Shown: positions 27,608 through 37,955 of the stretch, piece by piece | How the letters are laid out: every line of letters begins with the position of its first letter | Position numbering within the stretch: the first letter of the stretch is position 1 | Assembly (NCBI GenBank): GCA_934746015.1 | Contig: CAKVEW010000009.1 | Location: 47,967 to 111,966, forward strand | Source of the DNA: an uncultured Clostridium sp. | GTDB taxonomy: Bacteria; Bacillota; Clostridia; Clostridiales; Clostridiaceae | Length of the DNA stretch: 64,000 nt | Direction of reading: 5' to 3' | Notes under the pieces: model-generated | Told to the model about the DNA's origin: nothing | Databases searched by the model: none | What the model saw: only the letters and a program-made list of their open reading frames with translations | Made by a program: the position numbers and the translations under genes

Positions 27608-27895
27608 TTATTTAACCAAGTTTATTATAAACAATAAAGAAATAATTGAAATAGCTATACATATTACTGAATAAATATATTTTTCTTTTCCAAAGCTATT
27701 TAATAGAAATCTAACTCCCCAAAGTGCCATAGTAATACATATTCCTATTTGTAATGGAAAATATGAATTAAATACAGGCATAATATTAATGAAATGATAT
27801 GTTGTTAAAAAGGTAAGTATAATAATTACACTAGTTGATATTGCTGATATTGTACATATAAGTGTAAATAAATCCTTAACATCAAACTTCTTCAT
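27608..27895 (-). CDS. Three-helix membrane protein downstream of ligA
   Basis: Unrecognised 95-residue protein. Hydrophobic segments lie at about residues 11-32, 43-62 and 71-92. The start codon is six bases after the ligA stop, and its AGGAGT ribosome binding site is inside the end of ligA, so it is the third gene of the pcrA-ligA operon. No link to replication or repair can be read from its sequence. Confidence 0.75.
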   Translation of the reverse strand: MKKFDVKDLFTLICTISAISTSVIIILTFLTTYHFINIMPVFNSYFPLQIGICITMALWGVRFLLNSFGKEKYIYSVICIAISIISLLFIINLVK

Positions 27896-27901
27896 TTCTC
27901 T

Positions 27902-29929
<2,028 letters not shown>

Positions 29930-29936
29930 TAAATTA

Positions 29937-29990
29937 AAAATGTAAAATGTAAAATGAAAAATTGTTGAAATAATTCAGCTAAGCTGAATT
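29937..29990 (+). repeat. Heptad-type dispersed repeat, copy C1
   Basis: Plus-strand units ATGTAAA, ATGTAAA, ATGAAAA, then a degenerate stretch, capped by the palindrome at 29972-29990 (AATTCAG and CTGAATT arms). Confidence 0.6.
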
Positions 29991-30002
29991 AAGAAAATTT
30001 CT

Positions 30003-30059
30003 AAATTCCGAAGGAATTTATTCCTTAATTCTTCATTCTACATTCTTAATTCTACATTT
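30003..30059 (-). repeat. Heptad-type dispersed repeat, copy C2
   Basis: Minus-strand units ATGTAGA, ATTAAGA, ATGTAGA, ATGAAGA, ATTAAGG followed by a hairpin with AAATTCC and GGAATTT arms. It faces copy C1, so the two form a convergent pair of elements in the pcrA-ligA gap. Confidence 0.7.
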
Positions 30060-30079
30060 AGTTTTTGCTCGCAAAAACT
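30060..30079 (-). terminator. Hairpin at the pcrA stop codon
   Basis: AGTTTTTGC and GCAAAAACT arms overlap the pcrA stop codon. It could stabilise the mRNA end or partially terminate before ligA. Confidence 0.45.
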
Positions 30080-33000
30080 ACAGCAGTTCTAGGTTTGCTA
30101 ATGAAAGCATCAGTATCTTTATCCCTTGACTATCAAAGGCTATAGTTAGCTTCTTATCGCTTCCTGTATCTGCAATTGCTACTATTGTTCCAACTCCAAA
30201 CTTACTATGTTTTACCTTTCTTCCCATAGTAACCTCATCTCCTGAAACTGTAGATTTTGGTTTTTGTGGTTGTGGCTTTGGTCTATTCATAGAGCTTCCT
30301 CTTAAACTATGAGGATTATTAAAGCTACTTTCTGGTTTAAACATTGATTTTCTTGTTTCTTGTGCTCCTCCAGTTGCTGATACATATTCCTTTAAGTCTG
30401 GTTTAATTTCTGCTATAAAGTCAGATTGAGGATAGGCTACAGTTCTTCCAAATTGTCTCCTAACTTCAGCAGATGTCATAAATAATTGTTCCTTTGCTCT
30501 AGTTATTCCAACATAACAAAGTCTTCTTGACTCTTCCATTTCTGATTCACTATCAAAGGAAGCAACTCCTGGGAAGATTCCATTTTCCATTCCTACCATA
30601 AATACTACTGGGAACTCTAAACCCTTAGCACTATGAACAGTCATTAAAACTATTGTATCATCTTCCTCTTCAAGCTTATCAGTATCTTGAACTAAGGATA
30701 CCTTTTCTAAGTATGCAGATAAGCTCTTATCTTCACTACTCTTTTCAAAATCAACAGCATCAGATACTAATTCCTTTAAGTTTTCTATTCTACTCTTATC
30801 TTCTATTTCATCTGACTTTTCTAATTCAGCTATATATCCTGTTTCCTTTAATATAGTTTCTATTAATACTGATACAGGCATAACTTCACTCATATCTAGG
30901 AATCTTTCCATCATTTCCATAAATACTTCTATTCCGCCACAATTTCTTGCAGTAAGTGTTGGAATATTTCTTACCGTATTTAAAGCGTCCCATAATGGAA
31001 GTTCATAATCATCAGCAAAATCAACAACTTTGTTAACAGTTGCGTCTCCAATTCCCCTCTTTGGAACATTTATAATTCTTCTTAAACTTATACTATCTGT
31101 TGGATTTACTAATACCTTTAAGTATGAAAGCATATCCTTAATTTCTTTTCTATCATAGAACCTAGTTCCGCCTAAAATTTTATATGGAATATCGTTTCTT
31201 CTTAGGCTTTCTTCAAATATACGTGATTGAGCATTAGTTCTATAAAGAATTGCAAAATCCTTAAAGCTTTTATTTTCTGCTTCTTTTATCTTATTTATTT
31301 GACTTGCAACAAAGTTTCCTTCATCTGAGTCTGAGTATGCTCTATATACTTTGATTTTATTACCTGATTCTTGTTCAGTTCTTAAAACCTTACTTTTTCT
31401 ATTTGCATTATTAACTATAACTACATTTGCTGCATCTAAAATATTACCCTTTGAACGATAGTTTTGTTCAAGTTTTATTACTTTTGCATTAGGGTAATCT
31501 TTTTCAAAGTCTAGTATATTCCTAATGTCAGCACCTCTCCATTGGTAGATACAGTTGTGAACAACAATGTCATTAGCTATATAATTTCTTGCATAATCTA
31601 TATTTAAATCATAAACATTTCCACTATAATCTTCAAATTCTACAGAGACTATTTTATCTTCAATTATATTGCTATCCCTTAAAATAGGTAATACCATTCC
31701 TTCTTTTAAACTTCCCATCGGCATAAATTTAAAGGTATTATCAGAAGTTAATTTAGCCTTTTTAACTATTTCAAATTCATCACAAGTTTCCTGAAGTTTT
31801 TTAGCAAACTCTTCTGCATCATCATATAGAGCTCTTTCTGTTTCTACTCTAAAAGTATTTCTTTGCCCATCTCTAACATTAAATCCAGCACTTATAAATT
31901 TATTTTTATCTTCTTCTCCTGAAGTGTTTAATCCTATTCTATGTGAACAAATTCCTCTTTCTTCAGGTTTACGTCCACTGAAAAAGCTTAAGTTAATTAA
32001 TTTTCTTACACTTTCTCCTCTAATTACTGCAGAACTTATGTGGTGAGGATAATCTTTATATAAAAATTCTTCATCCATTAATCTATCTGCTGCATCCAGA
32101 GTATTTATTTCTTTAAATAAATTATTTATTTGTTCTTGTCTCAAAGATATATTTCTTCCCTTAGCACTAAATACTACCTTAGGAATACCATATTTAACAG
32201 AATAAAACTCTTCATAATAAGTTGCCTCTCCCTTAGATTCACAAACCTTTATTATCCACATCTTATCTGCTTTTTCACCATTTAATCTAACTGCTAATCC
32301 ACTAGCTTTTCTATTTTCTCTACTTCTAATTGAAGAAGTTTGGCCTATTCTATATCCATATCCCTTTTTATACATAAGATATACATAATATTTCCCTTCT
32401 TCAATTGCTACCCTAGTAAAAGTTAAATGATTTGGAGTAGATTTAATAACTTTTCCACTTTCAGTAGTTATCTTTACTACCTTACCTTCATAACTTCTTT
32501 TAGAAATATTCTTAACTTCTAGTAGTTTAGTTTCACCATTACCAACTGCAACTCTTACCTTGTCAGAGGTATTTAATTCTTCAATTTTCATTTTTCCATT
32601 TTCAGATTCAATTATAGTTCCTTCAACTAAACATTGATCATCATCTCCAACTACACAGATATTCTTATGACTTTCTGCAAGTAGTCTAATTAATTCATAC
32701 TGAACCTTATTTGTATCTTGGTACTCATCTACCATAATATATTGGAATTTTCTTTGATAAAATTCTAAAGTTTCTTTATTGCTTTTAAATAATTCTACTG
32801 TCTTAAATATTAAGTCATCAAAATCTAAGGCATTGTTTTCTTTAAGCCTCTTTTGATACATTTCATAAACATCTGCTATTTTCTTTTCTCTAAAATTGCT
32901 TTCATGTTCTCTCATAAAGCTTGAAGGACTTTGCATATTATCCTTAGCTTTACCTATCTTACCCATTATTTCTTGTAAGGTTATATCTTTATCATTTATA

Positions 33001-33383
33001 TTTAAAGACTTCATACACTCTTTTATAAGAGTCTTTTGATCTGAAGTATCATAAATTGTGAAATTTTTCTTATATCCTATCTTATCTATTTCTCTTCTAA
33101 GTATCTTTACACAAGTAGAGTGGAAGGTTGATATCCACATATCTTCTGCTCTTTCTCCTATTAAAGCTTTAACTCTGTCCTTCATTTCTTTAGCAGCTTT
33201 ATTAGTAAAAGTTATAGCTAAGATTTTATATGGTAAAATCCCTAAATCATCTATCATATGAGCCATTCTATATGTCAAAACTCTAGTTTTTCCTGAACCT
33301 GCTCCTGCTAGTATTAATACTTGACCATCTACAGTAGTAGCCCCTTCGTATTGTTCTTTGTTAAGTAATGACTTTAAATCCAT
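30078..33383 (-). CDS. pcrA: ATP-dependent DNA helicase PcrA with an intein
   Basis: UvrD/PcrA superfamily 1 helicase acting in repair and replication restart. The reading frame has 1101 codons; removing a 360-residue intein (residues 251-610) leaves a normal 741-residue helicase. Walker A is AGAGSGKT at 26-33 and motif II is DEYQDTN near 218-224. The intein interrupts motif III exactly: VGDDDQ, then the intein, then CIYQWRGAD. The C-terminal half carries the later helicase motifs (TVHSAKGLEFPVVF and RRLCYVGITRA) and the usual C-terminal tudor-like domain after a Pro-rich linker. First gene of the pcrA-ligA operon. Confidence 0.97.
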   Translation of the reverse strand: MDLKSLLNKEQYEGATTVDGQVLILAGAGSGKTRVLTYRMAHMIDDLGILPYKILAITFTNKAAKEMKDRVKALIGERAEDMWISTFHSTCVKILRREIDKIGYKKNFTIYDTSDQKTLIKECMKSLNINDKDITLQEIMGKIGKAKDNMQSPSSFMREHESNFREKKIADVYEMYQKRLKENNALDFDDLIFKTVELFKSNKETLEFYQRKFQYIMVDEYQDTNKVQYELIRLLAESHKNICVVGDDDQCLVEGTIIESENGKMKIEELNTSDKVRVAVGNGETKLLEVKNISKRSYEGKVVKITTESGKVIKSTPNHLTFTRVAIEEGKYYVYLMYKKGYGYRIGQTSSIRSRENRKASGLAVRLNGEKADKMWIIKVCESKGEATYYEEFYSVKYGIPKVVFSAKGRNISLRQEQINNLFKEINTLDAADRLMDEEFLYKDYPHHISSAVIRGESVRKLINLSFFSGRKPEERGICSHRIGLNTSGEEDKNKFISAGFNVRDGQRNTFRVETERALYDDAEEFAKKLQETCDEFEIVKKAKLTSDNTFKFMPMGSLKEGMVLPILRDSNIIEDKIVSVEFEDYSGNVYDLNIDYARNYIANDIVVHNCIYQWRGADIRNILDFEKDYPNAKVIKLEQNYRSKGNILDAANVVIVNNANRKSKVLRTEQESGNKIKVYRAYSDSDEGNFVASQINKIKEAENKSFKDFAILYRTNAQSRIFEESLRRNDIPYKILGGTRFYDRKEIKDMLSYLKVLVNPTDSISLRRIINVPKRGIGDATVNKVVDFADDYELPLWDALNTVRNIPTLTARNCGGIEVFMEMMERFLDMSEVMPVSVLIETILKETGYIAELEKSDEIEDKSRIENLKELVSDAVDFEKSSEDKSLSAYLEKVSLVQDTDKLEEEDDTIVLMTVHSAKGLEFPVVFMVGMENGIFPGVASFDSESEMEESRRLCYVGITRAKEQLFMTSAEVRRQFGRTVAYPQSDFIAEIKPDLKEYVSATGGAQETRKSMFKPESSFNNPHSLRGSSMNRPKPQPQKPKSTVSGDEVTMGRKVKHSKFGVGTIVAIADTGSDKKLTIAFDSQGIKILMLSLANLELL
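31554..32633 (-). other. Intein in PcrA with GIY-YIG-like nuclease insert
   Basis: In-frame intein of 360 residues inside PcrA. It starts at Cys1 (CLVEGTII, splicing block A); block B is STPNHLTF with His69; the end is a block F/G stretch NIDYARNYIANDIVVHN with the last His-Asn pair, followed by the extein Cys. All splicing residues are present, so it should be active. In the middle, residues 82-160 read YYVYLMY, then YRIGQT, then Arg103/Arg105, then an ATYYEEFYSVKYGIP helix; these fit the GIY-YIG nuclease order (Tyr, Tyr-x-Ile-Gly, Arg, Glu). No LAGLIDADG motif was seen. A further 120 residues may recognise DNA. Confidence 0.9.
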
Positions 33384-34008
33384 CTATACAGACTCCTTTC
33401 CTATTACTAACATATTATATCATACATATCTTTTATATTGTTGCCAAAATAATATCAAAATAGCTATATTAAATATAAAAAAATAGAGATAAAAATATAA
33501 TATCTATCTCCTCATATACTGAAAGAAAGGAATTTATAAAAACGCCTTAGGTAGTATCAAAAAACAATTTATTTATAGTATTATTTCTATTTTAAAAATA
33601 AAAATGAAATTATTTATTCGTATTATAAATTTTATGATTTTTATAATTCATAAATTACTTCATTTTTTCATATTTTTGAATTTTATTTTAAAAATATATA
33701 TTAATAAGTACTCAAAATTAAAAATAATCATTTTTATAAATCATTTTGTAAAAGTTTACTTTATGCATTTTGCTAGTTTTTATTCAAAAGAAAACATTTA
33801 CATTTCTAAATAACAAAAAACGCAACCCTTGGGGCTAGGTTGCGCTTTAGCAATAAGCAATAAATAAAAAGGGGGCTATTTATTCCTTTTATTTATCCTT
33901 GCAAAGATATTATATTGCATACACTTTAAAAATGCAAGTTATTTTGAAATAATTATGTAAAAAATATACCCATATGAATGATTTTATTGCATTTTTTTAA
34001 ATCATTCG
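33384..34008. other. AT-rich intergenic region left of the pseudouridine synthase
   Basis: This 625-bp gap contains the pcrA promoter region at its left and the pseudouridine synthase terminator at 33815-33844. The only long frame (33604-33813, plus strand) encodes a Phe/Ile/Lys-rich low-complexity peptide without a ribosome binding site and is not accepted as a gene. I recognise nothing else. Confidence 0.5.
33815..33844 (-). terminator. Terminator of the pseudouridine synthase gene
   Basis: CGCAACC and GGTTGCG arms (33821-33827, 33838-33844) with a 10-nt loop, followed on the minus strand by six T. It lies 165 bp beyond the stop codon. Confidence 0.75.
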
Positions 34009-34725
34009 TTAAAACCCTTTTAATATATTAATTTCCTCTTCTGTAAGTTCTCTATATTCGCCTTCCTCTAAGTCTTCATCTAATTTTAGAGTTCCAAACT
34101 CTACTCTTTGCAAATATACTACATTCTTCCCTACAGCTTCAAACATTCTCTTTACTTGATGATACTTTCCTTCTTGAATTGTAATCATAACTTCTGAACC
34201 TTCTTCTGTAGCTTCTAATATTTCAAGCTTAGCTTCCTTACATACATACCCATCATCTAATGTTATTCCATTTTTAAACTTCTTAACATCGTCTTCTGTA
34301 ACCTTCTTGTCTATTTTTGCATAATAAACTTTATCTACTTTCCACTTAGGAGATATTAATCTATGATTTAATTCTCCATCATTAGTTAGTAATAAAAGCC
34401 CAACAGTATCTTTATCTAATCTTCCAACTGGGAAAGGATTAAATACTTGATGTTCAACTTCTAATAAATCTATTACTGTTTCATCCCTATTATCAACAGT
34501 AGCTGAAACCACACCATCAGGTTTATTCATCATTAAATAAATATATTTTCTATAAAAAATTTCTTCACCATTAACTACTATTTTGTCAGTTTCAGGATCT
34601 ACCTGCATACCATTATCTTTAACTAATTCACCATTTACTTCTATAAGCCCTTTTTTTATAGCTTGCTTAATTTCTTTTCTACTTCCATAACCTAAATTAG
34701 ACAAAACCTTATCAAGTCTTTCCAT
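34009..34725 (-). CDS. RsuA/RluB-family pseudouridine synthase
   Basis: rRNA pseudouridine synthase, 238 residues. An S4 RNA-binding domain (MERLDKVLSNLGYGSRKEI) occupies residues 1-60. The catalytic domain carries the key Asp in PVGRLDKDTVGLLLLTNDG at about 95-113, and the EGKYHQVKRMFEAVGK motif near 183-198. The size and GRLDKDT motif suit the RsuA-like group modifying 16S rRNA, but RluB/RluE specificities cannot be excluded. Monocistronic, with a terminator downstream. Confidence 0.92.
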   Translation of the reverse strand: MERLDKVLSNLGYGSRKEIKQAIKKGLIEVNGELVKDNGMQVDPETDKIVVNGEEIFYRKYIYLMMNKPDGVVSATVDNRDETVIDLLEVEHQVFNPFPVGRLDKDTVGLLLLTNDGELNHRLISPKWKVDKVYYAKIDKKVTEDDVKKFKNGITLDDGYVCKEAKLEILEATEEGSEVMITIQEGKYHQVKRMFEAVGKNVVYLQRVEFGTLKLDEDLEEGEYRELTEEEINILKGF

Positions 34726-34806
34726 TAAGGCACCTTCTTTCTTAGTATATTTTTAACTACTATGAATTATTTTATTACTTAAAGGGAAAAGACACAAGAA
34801 GAAAAA

Positions 34807-34864
34807 TGTAAAATGAAAAATGTAGAATGAAGAATTAAGGAAAAAACTCCTTTCGGAGTTTTGA
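34807..34864 (+). repeat. Heptad-type dispersed repeat, copy D
   Basis: The clearest copy: consecutive 7-bp units ATGTAAA, ATGAAAA, ATGTAGA, ATGAAGA, ATTAAGG, then a perfect hairpin with AAACTCC and GGAGTTT arms around TTTC. It lies just beyond the stop codon of the GNAT gene at 34872. Confidence 0.75.
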
Positions 34865-34871
34865 AATATAT

Positions 34872-35399
34872 TCATTTATTATTAATCCAATATCGTTGTA
34901 TTATCTCATCCTCATCTTTTACTTCATTTTCTAAAACTCCATTTGCTGAAAGAATTGTGTTTCTAGATGAGAAATTATCCTTATCGCATGTTATTAAAAC
35001 CTTATTGATATCAAGATTTTTAGCTTCTAATAAAGCTAACCTTAACTGCTCTTTTCCATATCCTTTTCTTCGTTCTGATTTACGAAGGGAATATCCTATA
35101 TGTCCTCCAACCTTTAATAAATGTTCATTTAATCTATGACGTATATTTACCATTCCTACTACTTTATTATCTAATTTTCTTATAGTTAAAAATTGAGAGC
35201 TTGGAACAAAGTCATTAGCGCAAGTTTCATCATTTTCATTTTTATCTATCCATTCAAGCCAATCTTCTATATTATCAAATCTTTCTAAGCTTGAAGTTCC
35301 ATACATGTGCTCATTATTATCTATAAATTCCTGACGGTATTCATATACTTTTTCTTTATAATCCTTTGAGGGCTTAACTAAAATTAACTCTTCTTTCAT
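34872..35399 (-). CDS. GNAT acetyltransferase
   Basis: N-acetyltransferase of 175 residues. The acetyl-CoA binding loop is RKSERRKGYGKEQLRLAL near 107-124, with the preceding VGGHIGYSL strand and a later NFSSRNTILSANGV helix near 142-155, as in ribosomal-protein or small-molecule acetyltransferases. Substrate unknown. Last gene of a run of four same-strand small genes (34872-36952), two others of which are GNATs. Confidence 0.9.
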   Translation of the reverse strand: MKEELILVKPSKDYKEKVYEYRQEFIDNNEHMYGTSSLERFDNIEDWLEWIDKNENDETCANDFVPSSQFLTIRKLDNKVVGMVNIRHRLNEHLLKVGGHIGYSLRKSERRKGYGKEQLRLALLEAKNLDINKVLITCDKDNFSSRNTILSANGVLENEVKDEDEIIQRYWINNK

Positions 35400-35436
35400 A
35401 AATGTACTACGCCTCCCTCATATCTTATTTTTTATT

Positions 35437-35940
35437 CTACATATTATTAATACTTTTTTCCAAAATATAACTGCTCTCGTATTTATCCATTGGATTCTTA
35501 ATTTTTACAACATGAAATCCACATTTATTTACATAAAAATTATGGTTTCTTCTTGAGAAGCCTGGAGTTTCCGTTCCCCACTTTACTGTTTCCGGATATT
35601 CTTTTTCAACAAACTCCCAAATCTTCTTCCCTATTCCCTTATTTTGTAGATTTGTATCTACAAATATTGTTCCTAGAAAATTAAAATTTGTTTCTTTATT
35701 TATCCATAAAATTATACCTCCAATAGGTTTATCCCCTAAGCTTATCTTATATGCAGTTGAATTTTCATGTAATGCAAATCTCCTAAGAAAATCCCCATTA
35801 TCATATCCTTCTGGTCCACCTTTAGGTTCATTTAAATGAATTCTTGTATCTTCATCAAAGGCTCTCTCCATAATTTCAGTTAATGTCTCTACATCTTTTT
35901 CTTCAAAGACTTCAAAATTTAAATCACCATACTTTTTCAT
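35437..35940 (-). CDS. GNAT acetyltransferase
   Basis: Protein of 167 residues with the GNAT acetyl-CoA loop NLQNKGIGKKIWEFVE near 104-119 and a C-terminal NHNFYVNKCGFHVVK strand-helix near 138-152, typical of the fold. The N-terminal MERAFDEDTRIH helix is shared with family members of unknown substrate. Gaps to both neighbours are short, so cotranscription is likely. Confidence 0.88.
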   Translation of the reverse strand: MKKYGDLNFEVFEEKDVETLTEIMERAFDEDTRIHLNEPKGGPEGYDNGDFLRRFALHENSTAYKISLGDKPIGGIILWINKETNFNFLGTIFVDTNLQNKGIGKKIWEFVEKEYPETVKWGTETPGFSRRNHNFYVNKCGFHVVKIKNPMDKYESSYILEKSINNM

Positions 35941-35958
35941 AATATTATACTCGCCTTC

Positions 35959-36426
35959 TTATAACTTTCTTATAGGAAAAAACATATACCCTTGTCCATT
36001 TTCTTCTGGACAATTAAAATCATTAACAGCACCTACTAATTCTAAATTATTATCTTTCAAATATTCTATAACTCTAGGGAAAATATCTGGTTCATCAAAC
36101 TTTACATAAATATATTCATATGCAGGAATTGTCCACTTAGTCCACCCCTTTGGAGGTATTGCATCATCATTAACTTCTACTCCTGCTAAATATAATCCTT
36201 TAGAAAAATTATCTTCCCAAGGTTTAAAGGAGTGACTAAAATCTGACATGGCACCCCATATTCCTAATATATTTCCCTTATTGTCCTTCTTTGCCATATT
36301 AGCTACTTCTGTAAAATTTTCATTTGCATCTTGCCATAATTTTTGAATAAATCCATTACCATCATTAGTTGAACCTTCTTTTCCAATTACAGAAAATGAT
36401 TCTTTTATACACTTATTAAATTCCAT
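35959..36426 (-). CDS. GyrI-like / effector-binding domain protein
   Basis: Single-domain protein of 155 residues resembling the GyrI-like (AraC-type effector-binding) fold. It has an N-terminal FSVIGKEG strand, GIWGAMSDFSHSFKPWEDNF in the middle, and the WTIPAYEYIYVKFDEP strand near 99-114 that is diagnostic. Such proteins bind hydrophobic small molecules or act as effector sensors. No DNA-binding domain is fused. Partner genes are acetyltransferases. Confidence 0.82.
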   Translation of the reverse strand: MEFNKCIKESFSVIGKEGSTNDGNGFIQKLWQDANENFTEVANMAKKDNKGNILGIWGAMSDFSHSFKPWEDNFSKGLYLAGVEVNDDAIPPKGWTKWTIPAYEYIYVKFDEPDIFPRVIEYLKDNNLELVGAVNDFNCPEENGQGYMFFPIRKL

Positions 36427-36451
36427 ATCAACACCCCTATATTATATTTTT

Positions 36452-36952
36452 TTATATTTCTAGTAATAAAATGTCTGCCATCATCAATATTCCCTTAACT
36501 TTATCTTCTCTTTCTCCTATTATCTTTGCACCCATATGCTTATAGAATTCCAAGGATTTATTACCCTTAAGACAATTTAAAATAACTGAATCAAATCTAT
36601 TCTTTTTTAATTCATCAATGCAAGATGTAAATATCTTTTTCCCAATATCTTTCCCTTGAAAACCTGATAATACATATATAGCATAAATTTCCCCTGCATT
36701 AATAAATTGCTCTTCTCTTGACTCTCCATAAGAAGCAAATCCAACAATTATATCATCTACTGTTGCTACAATAAAATTTTTATTTTCTTCTATTTCCCTT
36801 TTATTTCTTTCTGCTATTTCTATTACTTTTTCTATTCTTGAATCTATAAACTCTTCTGGAATCAAACCAGAATATGTTGGTTTCCAAGTATAAACATTCA
36901 CTATAGATATTCCTAATGCATCTTTTGGAGTAGCTTTTCTAATTGTAATCAT
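36452..36952 (-). CDS. GNAT acetyltransferase
   Basis: Acetyltransferase of 166 residues. The acetyl-CoA loop is GFQGKDIGKKIFTSCIDEL near 97-115, and LNCLKGNKSLEFYKHMGAKIIG near 124-145 forms the next strand and helix. The ATG at 36952 is chosen because AGGGAGTG lies just upstream; the longer frame starting at 37009 begins with a hydrophobic stretch lacking a ribosome binding site. First gene of the four-gene group. Confidence 0.88.
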   Translation of the reverse strand: MITIRKATPKDALGISIVNVYTWKPTYSGLIPEEFIDSRIEKVIEIAERNKREIEENKNFIVATVDDIIVGFASYGESREEQFINAGEIYAIYVLSGFQGKDIGKKIFTSCIDELKKNRFDSVILNCLKGNKSLEFYKHMGAKIIGEREDKVKGILMMADILLLEI

Positions 36953-37084
36953 AAAATCACACTCCCTTAAACAATATTCTATTAAAATAATTATACACCA
37001 TATATCCATTAATTTACATATTGAATATATATCTTATAGAAATATTTTCCTATAGAAAATTTATTTTAAATTTTGTTCTATAAT

Positions 37085-37110
37085 AAAAAAACTCCCTTAG
37101 GAGTTTTTTT
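37085..37110 (-). terminator. Terminator of the transglycosylase gene
   Basis: An AAAAAACTCC/GGAGTTTTTT hairpin with a 4-nt loop and a long T-run on either strand. It lies 49 bp past the stop codon of the transglycosylase gene. Confidence 0.9.
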
Positions 37111-37158
37111 ATTATAGAAATAATTTTTTAACTTTTACTTCTTAATTATTCACTATTT

Positions 37159-37896
37159 CTATACTAGCTGAGACATAATTTTAGGCACATAATTTTGGGT
37201 TTCCTCTGGCATTTTATACAAGTCACTTGGAGAATTTACTCCTCTTCTTGCTATTGTTCCTGGACCTGCATTATATGCCATAAGAGCCATTTCAACATTT
37301 CCATTATACTTATCCAAATATGATTTAATATGCTTAACTCCAGCATTTATATTTTCATCAATATCGAAAGGATTTTTAACACCGTAAGCTTCACTATTAA
37401 AATCCATTAATTGCATAAGTCCCTTTGCTCCAGCACTTGAAACTGCATTAGGATTAAAATTTGATTCTTGTTTTATAATAGCTAGTATTAGATTTTTATC
37501 AACGCCATAACTATTTGCGTATTTATCAACAGCAGCATAAATTTTATCTATATCAGCAGAATTACTTTCAGATGAGTATATATTATAATTATTATCTATA
37601 CTTGTACTATTATCTATTTTATTATTAACTTCTAATATTAACTCTCCTGTCTGTATAGGCTCTCTTCTTATTCTTAATGGAATATCCTCTAGTCTTTGTC
37701 CTGATCCTGATGCTGTATAAGTATATGAATTTTCATCACTATTTTTTGAATTATCTTCTGAATTCATATTTTCCATCTTATCATTTAACATAGTTTCATA
37801 AACTAAATCAAATTCTGGCCCATCACCTATTGCTTGTTTTAAAACATCTTTACTTATAGTTAAGCCTAAAAAATTATCAACCTTTGGTATATTCAC
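37159..37896 (-). CDS. Leaderless lytic transglycosylase (SLT domain)
   Basis: Predicted peptidoglycan lytic transglycosylase, 245 residues. The SLT domain fills about residues 125-243: catalytic Glu in IIKQESNFNP near 148, AGAKGLMQLM near 160, and the MAYNAGPG motif near 212. Residues 1-120 are polar, Asn/Ser-rich and disordered. No signal peptide or membrane helix is visible, which is odd for a wall enzyme; release by lysis, spore location or an unknown export route would be needed. It follows the Y_Y_Y-repeat gene by about 60 bp in the same orientation, suggesting an operon. Confidence 0.88.
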   Translation of the reverse strand: MNIPKVDNFLGLTISKDVLKQAIGDGPEFDLVYETMLNDKMENMNSEDNSKNSDENSYTYTASGSGQRLEDIPLRIRREPIQTGELILEVNNKIDNSTSIDNNYNIYSSESNSADIDKIYAAVDKYANSYGVDKNLILAIIKQESNFNPNAVSSAGAKGLMQLMDFNSEAYGVKNPFDIDENINAGVKHIKSYLDKYNGNVEMALMAYNAGPGTIARRGVNSPSDLYKMPEETQNYVPKIMSQLV

Positions 37897-37955
37897 ATTA
37901 TTCCCTCACTCTCAATATTATAACTACTATTAATTTCGTCTATAATATATTTTTC

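Noticed and set aside
33604-33813. 69-codon plus-strand ORF
   Set aside because: Phe/Ile/Lys/His-rich low-complexity product in an AT-rich gap, no ribosome binding site, no recognisable domain.
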